Shown piece after piece: positions 1 through 6,097 of a DNA stretch of 6,734 bases (the first letter of the stretch is position 1; the number at the start of each line of letters is the position of its first letter). The stretch spans positions 1-6,734 of the forward strand of contig WLEH01000059.1 in the NCBI GenBank assembly GCA_009704345.1. The letters are read 5' to 3'. Below the pieces are notes generated by a model that was not told where the DNA came from, ran no database searches, and saw only the letters and a list, made by a program, of their open reading frames with translations. This DNA is from Actinomycetota bacterium (GTDB taxonomy: Bacteria > Actinomycetota > Actinomycetes > S36-B12 > UBA5976). The position numbers were made by a program, and so were the translations under genes.

Positions 1-236
1 ACTACTAATTCATTTAAACGCTCACCCAATAGGGTTTTTGGCTTGTGCATGCCAGGTGTATCAATAATCACCAATTGACCTGTAGCTTGATGAACAATGC
101 CACGAATCAATCTTCGCGTAGTTTGTGGTCTATTAGAAACAATTGCAATCTTTTCGCCTACCAGCGCATTTGTTAGGGTCGATTTTCCAACATTGGGGCG
201 CCCAACAAAGCTTACAAATCCAGATCGAAAAGTCAC
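1..236 (-). CDS. era: GTPase Era, N-terminal part (3' end beyond window)
   Basis: Era is an essential small GTPase that binds the 3' end of 16S rRNA and promotes late 30S subunit assembly. Only the first 78 codons plus two bases lie in the window, all from the G domain. The translation shows the P-loop GRPNVGKS (residues 12-19), the switch I/G2 threonines in RPQTTRR (36-42) and the G3 motif DTPG (59-62), followed by the Era-typical HKPKTLLGERLNELV. The NKxD motif and the C-terminal KH domain would lie beyond position 1. The start is GTG at 236-234, in a GTGA overlap with the stop of the EamA gene. It is supported by an AGGAG ribosome binding site 4 nt upstream and by the usual short lead before GFVxxVGRPNVGKS. 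It ends the operon as seen here. Identification is secure; it is incomplete only because the window ends. Confidence 0.96.
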   Translation of the reverse strand, partial: MTFRSGFVSFVGRPNVGKSTLTNALVGEKIAIVSNRPQTTRRLIRGIVHQATGQLVIIDTPGMHKPKTLLGERLNELV

Positions 237-1132
237 TTAGCTCCTAATTTTCCGGCACGGTTTTCAAGTTGCCCTAATCTTGATAATCCAGCAATCACTA
301 TTACTATTCCAATCCACTGCACCAAGCGCAAACTTTCGCCCACTAACGCTACCGCAAGCAAGGTTGCCACAACTGGTTCAAGCAGGGTAATGGTTGCCAC
401 CGTTGCTGCCGATAACGAAATTAACCCTTTTCCAAAGAAGAAATATGCTAACGCGGTGGGGATTAAACCTAGATAGAGTGCTAACCCAATTCCATTCATT
501 TCAGTAAGCCAGTGCCACTGCCCAAATAGCAATATCACTGCTGCAATCGGAACTGCGCCACCAAATGCAACCGCTAATGCGGTGGTGGAATTAATTCCGG
601 CGTTAACCATTGCTTTCGCATTCACCGTATAAAGCGCATAACCAGCGCCGGCTAATAGTGAAGAAATGACGCCTAGGCTCAAGTTAATCTTAAGCGTAAA
701 TCCAACTAATAATAACCAAATACCAACTGCAACAATTGTGAAAGTTATTACTTGATTCAATCTAATTCGTTCGTTGAGCATGAGATAAGAAAGTGCTGCG
801 GTGAACAGCGGTGCACTTCCCAGCGCAACCACTGTGCCAACAGATACGCCGTTATTGGTAATTCCAACGAAGAAAGTAATTTGATATAGCAAGGTGCCAA
901 GTGCAGCTAGCGCACCATTTTTGGTAAGCATCAACTTAAACACATTGCGCTCGCCCCAAAAGATAACCAATAGAACTAAAGCTACGCCACCAATTACTTG
1001 TCGCGCTGCACCCACAAAAAGTCCTGACACATCGACTTGCGCTAATTGCTGGGCCGTGCCAGTTGTGCCAAACAGCAAGCTCGCTAAAACTACAAAGCCA
1101 AATCCCGCCTTAGCGGAAATCGCTGAACTCAT
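233..1132 (-). CDS. EamA/DMT-family transporter, 10 TM
   Basis: This is an inner-membrane protein of the drug/metabolite transporter superfamily (EamA domains, RhaT/YdcZ-like exporters). Members move amino acids, nucleosides or other small metabolites, usually outward; the substrate here cannot be told. The 299 residues are strongly hydrophobic and fit two tandem EamA repeats of about five helices each, roughly 10-143 and 152-287. The internal duplication is visible as SAPLFTAALSYLMLNERI (106-123) against LEPVVATLLAVALVGESL (251-268). FGTTGT near 21-26 and GLIPTALAYFFFGKGL (222-237) are typical of actinobacterial family members. The length is usual for the family and the C-terminal tail is short and basic. 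The ATG at 1132-1130 overlaps the stop of the upstream CNNM gene (ATGA), with only a weak GAAGA upstream, so translation is probably coupled. It sits between the CNNM gene and era, where other actinobacteria often have a different gene or none. Confidence 0.9.
   Translation of the reverse strand: MSSAISAKAGFGFVVLASLLFGTTGTAQQLAQVDVSGLFVGAARQVIGGVALVLLVIFWGERNVFKLMLTKNGALAALGTLLYQITFFVGITNNGVSVGTVVALGSAPLFTAALSYLMLNERIRLNQVITFTIVAVGIWLLLVGFTLKINLSLGVISSLLAGAGYALYTVNAKAMVNAGINSTTALAVAFGGAVPIAAVILLFGQWHWLTEMNGIGLALYLGLIPTALAYFFFGKGLISLSAATVATITLLEPVVATLLAVALVGESLRLVQWIGIVIVIAGLSRLGQLENRAGKLGAK
241..245 (-). promoter_or_regulatory. Ribosome binding site of era
   Basis: On the minus strand AGGAG is followed by CTAA and then GTG at 236-234. 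It lies inside the last codons of the EamA transporter gene and supports the non-ATG start of era, giving a 4-nt GTGA overlap. Confidence 0.75.
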
Positions 1133-2421
1133 TGATCTTCAGCTGTCTCGGCTTCAACTGGAATCTCCCTCTCTGCCAATACAGTTGCAACTCGATTTCG
1201 CCTGCCCACACCGGATTCAGCGGTAAGACGCCAACCAGCAATAACAATTGCTGAACCTGGAATAGCTACGCGTTCTAACTTCAGCGCCATCAATCCTGCC
1301 ACCGTATCAACTGCTTCTTCGTCGTCACTTGTTAACTTCAATTCAATCAAATTCGCAAAATCATCAATATTCATTCGAGATGACACCCGATAAGAGTCTT
1401 CACTTAACTGAACTACCTCAGGAGCATCGCTATCAAACTCATCAGAAATCTCACCCACGATTTCCTCAATGATGTCTTCAATCGTGATAATTCCAGCAGT
1501 GCCACCGTATTCGTCAACCGCTATCGCGAGGTGAACTCTTGCGCCTTGCATTTCTTTTAGTAATTCATCAACTAATTTGCTATCCGGAACAAAATATGGT
1601 GGTCGCATCAAGCTATCAACGCGCTCGGCATTCTCGGCATCGCGATGTTCAAACGTTCGTTTTATTAAGTCTTTTAGATAAACTACACCAACTACGTCGT
1701 CACCGTCTTCACCAATAACGGGAATACGGCTATAGCCGGAACGAAGCGCAAGTGAAACTGCTTGTCGCAGTGTCTTATCTTTTTCAATCCAAACCATTTC
1801 AGTGCGTGGCACCATGACTTCGCGAACATGTGTCTCACCCAAATCAAATACAGAATGAAGCATCTGGGCTTCATCATCTTCAATAACTTGATCAGCTTCT
1901 GCAATGTCAAGCAAATCGCGCAAGTGTGAGGTTGAGGCAAACGGCCCTTGTCGAAAACCCTTGCCTGGTGTGATTGCATTACCAATAAAAATTAAAACTG
2001 TTGTTAAAGGGGAAAAAATCTGTCCAAGCAACGCAATAGGCCGAGCCAGTAGCAGTGTAATTTTTTCAGCGTGCTGTCTGCCTAGCGTTGCAGGTGCTAC
2101 ACCAATAAAGATATAGCCCACGAACGTCAGCAAAATCACGACCCAAAAAACGCTGAATCCTCGCTGAGTTTCAACAACTAAAGTTTCAGTTGCCAGGATC
2201 GTCGCTAACACCGTAAGCGCTAACTGCACAAACACCAACGCGTTAACAGCTGGAGCTGGTTTCCTAATGATTTTTACCAACCGCATAGCTGACTTACTGC
2301 CGTTATCTGCCTTTTCTTCAATTAGCGTAATTGAGGTTGAGTCTATGGCAGTGCGAAGCATTGCTGCCATTCCAGCAAAAAATAGCGTGACAATTACCGT
2401 CAGAATTGAATACCAATTCAT
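1129..2421 (-). CDS. CNNM/CorC-like membrane protein with CBS pair
   Basis: This is a hemolysin C/CorC/CNNM family protein; relatives take part in Mg2+ or Co2+ transport or its control. Domains in order: a DUF21 (CNNM transmembrane) region at about 1-185 with hydrophobic segments near 3-22, 60-80, 91-112 and 125-150; CBS 1 at about 198-255 starting at VREVMVPRTEM; CBS 2 at about 272-325 with DEYGGTAGIITIEDIIEEIVGEI; and a C-terminal CorC_HlyC domain at about 335-415. The CBS pair probably binds an adenine nucleotide. The length of 430 residues is normal. In DUF21, the place where well-studied members carry a GExxPK motif reads GVAPAT (107-112), so cation transport is not assured. The ATG at 2421-2419 shares one base with the ybeY stop (TAATG), with GGGGAG 10 nt upstream. 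A CBS protein at this position between ybeY and era is a conserved actinobacterial arrangement. The name corC is used loosely for such genes; I leave the symbol empty. Confidence 0.92.
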   Translation of the reverse strand: MNWYSILTVIVTLFFAGMAAMLRTAIDSTSITLIEEKADNGSKSAMRLVKIIRKPAPAVNALVFVQLALTVLATILATETLVVETQRGFSVFWVVILLTFVGYIFIGVAPATLGRQHAEKITLLLARPIALLGQIFSPLTTVLIFIGNAITPGKGFRQGPFASTSHLRDLLDIAEADQVIEDDEAQMLHSVFDLGETHVREVMVPRTEMVWIEKDKTLRQAVSLALRSGYSRIPVIGEDGDDVVGVVYLKDLIKRTFEHRDAENAERVDSLMRPPYFVPDSKLVDELLKEMQGARVHLAIAVDEYGGTAGIITIEDIIEEIVGEISDEFDSDAPEVVQLSEDSYRVSSRMNIDDFANLIELKLTSDDEEAVDTVAGLMALKLERVAIPGSAIVIAGWRLTAESGVGRRNRVATVLAEREIPVEAETAEDQ

Positions 2422-2873
2422 TAGCTAGCCACTCCCCAATCAGCCAAAATCTGATCCTGCAGTTCAAACATTCGTTTGTGCTCCTCTGGTTCAGCATGAT
2501 CAAATCCCAGTAGATGTAAAAATCCGTGAACTAATAACAAGTTTATCTCGTCTCTAACTGACTTATTGGCCGATATTGCTTGCGTTTGAGCAATTTGTGG
2601 GCAAATCACTATGTCACCTAACAGTGCATCTGCAATCGCTTCTGAGCTATCCCCTGGACGTAATTCATCCATTGGAAAGCTGAGCACGTCAGTTGGTCCT
2701 GTTTCATCCATCCAGCGTTTATTCAATTCAGCAATTGAATATTCGTCAACAAAAATTACTGACAAATCAGCTTGCGGATGCACTTTCATTCGATTAATTG
2801 CAAAACTGGCCAAATTTGATATCTGGGAAACATCGATATCAAAATCTGTCTCGTTTAAAACCTCAACGGTCAT
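2421..2873 (-). CDS. ybeY: Endoribonuclease YbeY (rRNA maturation factor)
   Basis: YbeY is a cytoplasmic zinc-dependent RNase needed for 16S rRNA 3'-end maturation and 70S ribosome quality control. The metal-binding signature HGFLHLLGFDH is complete, with H116, H120 and H126 as ligands in the 150-residue form. The family segment GPTDVLSFPMDEL (59-71) is also present. I chose the ATG at 2873-2871, giving 150 residues, because homologs begin close to this point (MTVEVLNE). The reading frame is open further upstream with other ATGs, but that would place the start deep inside phoH. The chosen start overlaps phoH by 11 nt. A GAGGG lies 12 nt upstream, rather far, so coupling with phoH translation is likely. 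The stop TAA overlaps the next start by one base. An actinobacterial feature is RWMDETG where the E. coli protein has its conserved arginine a little further on. Confidence 0.95.
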   Translation of the reverse strand: MTVEVLNETDFDIDVSQISNLASFAINRMKVHPQADLSVIFVDEYSIAELNKRWMDETGPTDVLSFPMDELRPGDSSEAIADALLGDIVICPQIAQTQAISANKSVRDEINLLLVHGFLHLLGFDHAEPEEHKRMFELQDQILADWGVAS

Positions 2874-3906
2874 TTTGAGTTTTAACCCTCGACTTCTTGG
2901 CTTGTTTTTCATCATATTTGCTATACGCATCAACAATCTTTGAAACTAATTTATGCCTAACAACGTCAGTTGAAGTTAAATTACAAAATGCCACATCTTC
3001 TACACCCTGCAAAATATCTTTCACCACCTGCAAGCCAGAACTATTGCCGCGGGGTAAATCAACCTGAGTCACATCACCGGTGATCACCATTGTTGAACCA
3101 AACCCAAGTCTGGTTAAGAACATTTTCATTTGCTCAGGTGTTGTATTTTGCGCTTCATCCAAAATAATAAATGCATCATTTAGGGTGCGGCCACGCATAT
3201 ATGCAAGTGGGGCAACTTCAATTGTTCCAGAAGTCATTAGTCTTGGAATTTTTTCCGGCTCAATCATGTCGTGCAATGCGTCATATAGCGGTCGTAGATA
3301 AGGATCTATTTTTTCTGAGAGCGTACCTGGCAAAAATCCAAGTCGCTCACCTGCTTCAACAGCAGGTCTTGTCAAAATGATGCGATTAATTCTTTTTTCC
3401 TGCAATGCTTGAACTGCTTTTGCCACCGCTAAATAAGTTTTACCAGTACCGGCCGGACCAATTCCAAAAACAATCGTATGCTGATCAATGGCATCGACAT
3501 AGCGTTTTTGATTCAACGTTTTTGCTCTGATCGCTTTACCGCGAGTTGAAAGAATGTTCGCGGTTAGAACCTCGTGGGGTTTTAATTCCGATTTCTCTTG
3601 TAGCCAAGAAATGGAGCGCTCCACTGCCTCTGGTGATAAACCTTGCCCAGTGCGCAGCACTGTAAGCATTTCGCTAATTAGATTCTCTATCAAGGCAACT
3701 GAGTCTGCATCGCCAGTAACTGCGATCTCATTGCCACGTGCTGATATTTGAGTAGCCGGAAACTGCTTTTCGATAGTTTTGATCAACTCATCACCAGCGC
3801 CCAGCACTCCGATCATCGGAAACGCAGGGGGGATCACAATCACCGATTTAACGACAGCTACCGGTTCACTAACGCCCAGTTGGGCCTCCTTGTTGCTAGT
3901 GGCCAA
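2863..3906 (-). CDS. phoH: PhoH-family ATPase (PhoH1/YbeZ-like)
   Basis: This is a cytoplasmic P-loop ATPase of the PhoH family (E. coli YbeZ is the close relative), genetically and physically linked to YbeY and thought to act in RNA processing. The first ~100 residues form a small N-terminal region containing the RGNEI motif (58-62). The ATPase domain carries Walker A GPAGTGKT (150-157), RPAVEAGERLGFLPG (180-194), Walker B IILDEAQ (247-253) and ITGDVTQVDLPRGNSSGL (275-292). The C-terminus is lysine/arginine-rich. With the TTG start at 3906-3904 it is 347 residues, normal for the family. That start has only a weak upstream signal (TTAGG), while a perfect AAGGAGG lies inside the reading frame, 5 nt before an in-frame CTG at 3879-3877; the true start is therefore uncertain by nine codons. 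It lies 9 nt after the HIT gene and overlaps ybeY. Confidence 0.95.
   Translation of the reverse strand: MATSNKEAQLGVSEPVAVVKSVIVIPPAFPMIGVLGAGDELIKTIEKQFPATQISARGNEIAVTGDADSVALIENLISEMLTVLRTGQGLSPEAVERSISWLQEKSELKPHEVLTANILSTRGKAIRAKTLNQKRYVDAIDQHTIVFGIGPAGTGKTYLAVAKAVQALQEKRINRIILTRPAVEAGERLGFLPGTLSEKIDPYLRPLYDALHDMIEPEKIPRLMTSGTIEVAPLAYMRGRTLNDAFIILDEAQNTTPEQMKMFLTRLGFGSTMVITGDVTQVDLPRGNSSGLQVVKDILQGVEDVAFCNLTSTDVVRHKLVSKIVDAYSKYDEKQAKKSRVKTQNDR
3885..3891 (-). promoter_or_regulatory. Strong Shine-Dalgarno sequence at the phoH start region
   Basis: AAGGAGG on the minus strand lies within codons 6-8 counted from the TTG start of phoH. Five bases (CCCAA) separate it from an in-frame CTG. 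Either phoH starts at that CTG, or the match is a chance coding sequence (Lys-Glu-Ala). Nothing else nearby offers ATG, GTG or TTG in frame at a proper distance. Confidence 0.5.
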
Positions 3907-3915
3907 GGATAGGGC

Positions 3916-4260
3916 CTAACCCGGCGGCCATTGCAAGGAACGTCCACCAAGCACGTGGGCATGAGCGTGAAACACGCTTTGGCCGGCATCGGCCCCAGTA
4001 TTGAAAACTAATCGATAACCACCAGATAAATCGTGCTGCTTGGCAACCCTGGCTGCCAACTCCATCACCTGTTCAAGTTCATCTGGGTGCGCACTCAATT
4101 CAGTCACATCAGCAACATGCATTTTTGGAATTACCAGTACATGTACTGGCGCTTGCGGATTGATATCAGCAAACGCAATTGCGCCGTCATTCTCAGCAAG
4201 TTTTGTAACTGAAATCTCACCTGAGACAAACTTGCAAAACAAGCAATCGTTATTACTCAT
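3916..4260 (-). CDS. HIT-family (HINT-like) nucleotide hydrolase
   Basis: This is a small histidine-triad protein of the HINT branch, expected to hydrolyse purine nucleoside phosphoramidates or related AMP conjugates in the cytoplasm. The 114 residues carry the triad HAHAHVL (98-104), whose middle histidine H100 is the expected nucleophile that forms the AMP intermediate. The C-terminal GGRSLQWPPG is the HINT ending. N-terminal CLFC (6-9) with H48 and H98 could bind a structural zinc, as in some bacterial members. The start chosen is ATG at 4260-4258, in an ATGA overlap with the rsmE stop and preceded by AAGGTGG 5 nt upstream. A GTG three codons earlier is possible but falls inside that ribosome binding site. 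Its place between rsmE and phoH is common in actinobacteria; its physiological substrate in this operon is unknown. Confidence 0.94.
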   Translation of the reverse strand: MSNNDCLFCKFVSGEISVTKLAENDGAIAFADINPQAPVHVLVIPKMHVADVTELSAHPDELEQVMELAARVAKQHDLSGGYRLVFNTGADAGQSVFHAHAHVLGGRSLQWPPG

Positions 4261-4973
4261 TGACCCCACCTTGCTGTTCGGGATAACACCGCAGCGGCAG
4301 CTGCAATGCCAGCATGCCTGCTTCGAAGGATTGATTCTCCCATACGCGCTTCAACTGCGCCAAGTTCTTTCAACTTTTCTCGTTCGCTATCAGTGATTGA
4401 TCCTTCCGGCCCAATCACAATTAGCACATTTTGCGCAATCTGTGCTGGCACCGGCGGCGCAGACTCTTCATGAAAAACAATTATTTGATCGAATTTTCCC
4501 TGCAACGAATCAAGATTAGTTACAAGATCATTTACTCTTGGAAACCAAACTCGCCTAGCCTGAGCTGCTGCTACATCAGCAGTGATTTGCCATTTTGCAA
4601 CAGCTGAAATCTGTTTTTTTGCATCCCACTGCGCCACCGAACGTTGAGCTTGCCACGGATAAATTTCATCAACGCCAACTTCTACCATTAACTCAACTGC
4701 TTCAACTGCTTTGTCGCCTTTTGGTAATGCCTGCAGCACCGAAATTGTTGGAGTTGGTTTGGGAACAAAATCATGATTGGAAAGAGCAAAATTAATTTCA
4801 CTTTTTGAAACTAAATCAACAACCGTACCAACTGCCACATTGCCAACCCCATCAGTGAATTTAACTTGCTCCCCAACGCGCAAGCGAAGGGCAGAAGCGG
4901 CATGCTTGCCAGCATCGCCGGTGAGGGTGAGTGTTTGAGATGGAATTTGCTCAACTCGAAATAAATGCAGCAT
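4257..4973 (-). CDS. rsmE: 16S rRNA (uracil(1498)-N3)-methyltransferase RsmE
   Basis: RsmE uses S-adenosylmethionine to methylate N3 of U1498 near the decoding site of 16S rRNA in the assembled 30S subunit. The 238 residues show an N-terminal PUA-like RNA-binding part (about 1-70, with HAASALRLRVGEQVKFTDG) and a C-terminal SPOUT/trefoil-knot methyltransferase domain. Domain markers are LPKGDKAVEAVELMVEVGVDEIYP (83-106), QRSVAQW (110-116), AAAQARRVWFPRV (135-147), VIGPEGS (186-192) and the knot loop MGESILRSRHAGIAAAAAVL (211-230). Two places differ from the usual sequences: GPEGS where GPEGG is common, and ILRSRHAG where ILRTxTAG is usual. Both lie near the cofactor pocket, but the fold looks intact. 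The ATG at 4973-4971 shares one base with the dnaJ stop (TAATG). No good ribosome binding site is seen, so translation is probably coupled to dnaJ. Confidence 0.94.
   Translation of the reverse strand: MLHLFRVEQIPSQTLTLTGDAGKHAASALRLRVGEQVKFTDGVGNVAVGTVVDLVSKSEINFALSNHDFVPKPTPTISVLQALPKGDKAVEAVELMVEVGVDEIYPWQAQRSVAQWDAKKQISAVAKWQITADVAAAQARRVWFPRVNDLVTNLDSLQGKFDQIIVFHEESAPPVPAQIAQNVLIVIGPEGSITDSEREKLKELGAVEARMGESILRSRHAGIAAAAAVLSRTARWGQ
4266..4272 (-). promoter_or_regulatory. Ribosome binding site of the HIT gene
   Basis: AAGGTGG is followed by GGTCA and ATG at 4260-4258. It lies in the last codons of rsmE and decides between this ATG and the in-frame GTG at 4269-4267, which overlaps the site itself. 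Confidence 0.75.
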
Positions 4974-6091
4974 TACTTGCCGAAAACATCTTTCAATTTA
5001 GCAAAGAAGCCATCGTTTTGTAATTCCGAAGTAATTGTTGCAGTTGGCTCTTCTTCACCTCGCAATGCGGCTAACTCTGCTAAAAGTTTCTTCTGCTTAG
5101 CATCTACTTCAGTTGGCACCTCAACCATGACATGCACCAATAAATCACCTCGACCACTGCCGCGCAGATGAGTTGCGCCTAGCGCTTTCACCGACAAAAC
5201 CGTGCCCGGCTGAATTCCAGCTGGAACTTTCAAAGTTTTGTTGCCATCCAAGGTTGGAATGGATACGGAACAACCAAGCGTTGCTGCGGTGAATGGAATT
5301 GTAATTTGCAAATGTAAATCATCGCCCGATCGCTTCAGCGATGAATGCTCATTTACAACTATTTCAACATACAAATCACCGGCTGGTCCGCCCCAAGCGC
5401 CTACTTCACTTTGCCCGGCTAGTTTTAATCTCAAGCCAGTATCAACTCCGCCAGGCACTGCTACCTTGACCGTGCGGCGAGTTCGAACTCGGCCTTCACC
5501 CGAGCATTCGGTGCATGGATGTTCGATCACATTGCCAAAACCAGCGCATTGCGGACAGGCGCGAGTAGTTCTCACATCACCTAAAAACGATCGCTGCACT
5601 GAACTTACTTCGCCGCGTCCTTTACACATTCCGCATTGCACTAATTCAGATCCACTAGCCGACCCTGTCGCATCGCATGATTTACAAGCCACAGCCGTGT
5701 CAACTGTGATTTCTTTCTCAACCCCAAAAACGGCTTCGGATAAATCTATCCGCAGTCGAATGAGTGCATCTTGGCCACGTGTCATTCGAGCGCGCGGCCC
5801 GCGTTGATTTCCATTTCCGCCAAAAAATGCGTTGACGAAATCACCTAGATCAAACCCGTTAGCACCAAATCCGCCAAAATCTTCTGGTCCGCCACGATCA
5901 TAAGCGGCGCGCTGCTTGTCATCGCTTAACACTTCATAGGCAGCGGTAACCTGCTTGAACCGTTCTTGCGCTTTTTCATCTGGATTAACATCAGGATGCA
6001 ACTCGCGCGCTAATTTTCGATAAGCCTTCTTGATTTCATCAGCAGTTGCTGTCTTTTTGACACCAAGAACTTCATATAAATCAGTGGCCAT
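4973..6091 (-). CDS. dnaJ: Chaperone protein DnaJ (hrcA-linked, DnaJ2 type)
   Basis: This is a J-domain co-chaperone (type I Hsp40) that delivers unfolded clients to DnaK and stimulates its ATPase. The 372 residues show all type I parts: J domain 1-68 with HPD at 32-34; a short G/F-rich linker (about 67-100); a zinc region with four cysteine pairs at C136/C139, C153/C156, C179/C182 and C193/C196; then two C-terminal substrate-binding domains and a short tail, GFFAKLKDVFGK. The last three zinc motifs fit CxxCxGxG, while the first reads CKSCDATG, with Ala for the first Gly. The ATG at 6091-6089 lies 6 nt after the hrcA stop, with GGGGAAG about 9 nt upstream. Linkage to hrcA rather than dnaK-grpE, and the short linker, suggest the actinobacterial DnaJ2 paralogue; another dnaJ may exist elsewhere. 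Likely co-regulated with hrcA. Confidence 0.97.
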   Translation of the reverse strand: MATDLYEVLGVKKTATADEIKKAYRKLARELHPDVNPDEKAQERFKQVTAAYEVLSDDKQRAAYDRGGPEDFGGFGANGFDLGDFVNAFFGGNGNQRGPRARMTRGQDALIRLRIDLSEAVFGVEKEITVDTAVACKSCDATGSASGSELVQCGMCKGRGEVSSVQRSFLGDVRTTRACPQCAGFGNVIEHPCTECSGEGRVRTRRTVKVAVPGGVDTGLRLKLAGQSEVGAWGGPAGDLYVEIVVNEHSSLKRSGDDLHLQITIPFTAATLGCSVSIPTLDGNKTLKVPAGIQPGTVLSVKALGATHLRGSGRGDLLVHVMVEVPTEVDAKQKKLLAELAALRGEEEPTATITSELQNDGFFAKLKDVFGK

Positions 6092-6097
6092 TTGTTT

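Noticed and set aside
2421..2936. Longer 171-residue form of YbeY starting at 2936
   Set aside because: It would overlap phoH by 74 nt and add a basic leader not found in the family; the ATG at 2873 gives the normal length.
3916..4269. GTG at 4269 as the start of the HIT gene
   Set aside because: It falls inside the AAGGTGG ribosome binding site that is well placed for the ATG at 4260.
894..4396. Other plus-strand open frames of about 65-118 codons (e.g. at 894-1226, 2611-2943, 4040-4396)
   Set aside because: All lie opposite confidently identified genes, show no family features, and have composition typical of antisense shadows.
5238..5807. Plus-strand open frame of 189 codons, antisense to dnaJ
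   Set aside because: It lies wholly over the well-conserved DnaJ zinc and C-terminal regions; the product has no recognisable domain and is rich in Pro, Ser, Thr and Arg, as expected from reading a coding strand backwards.
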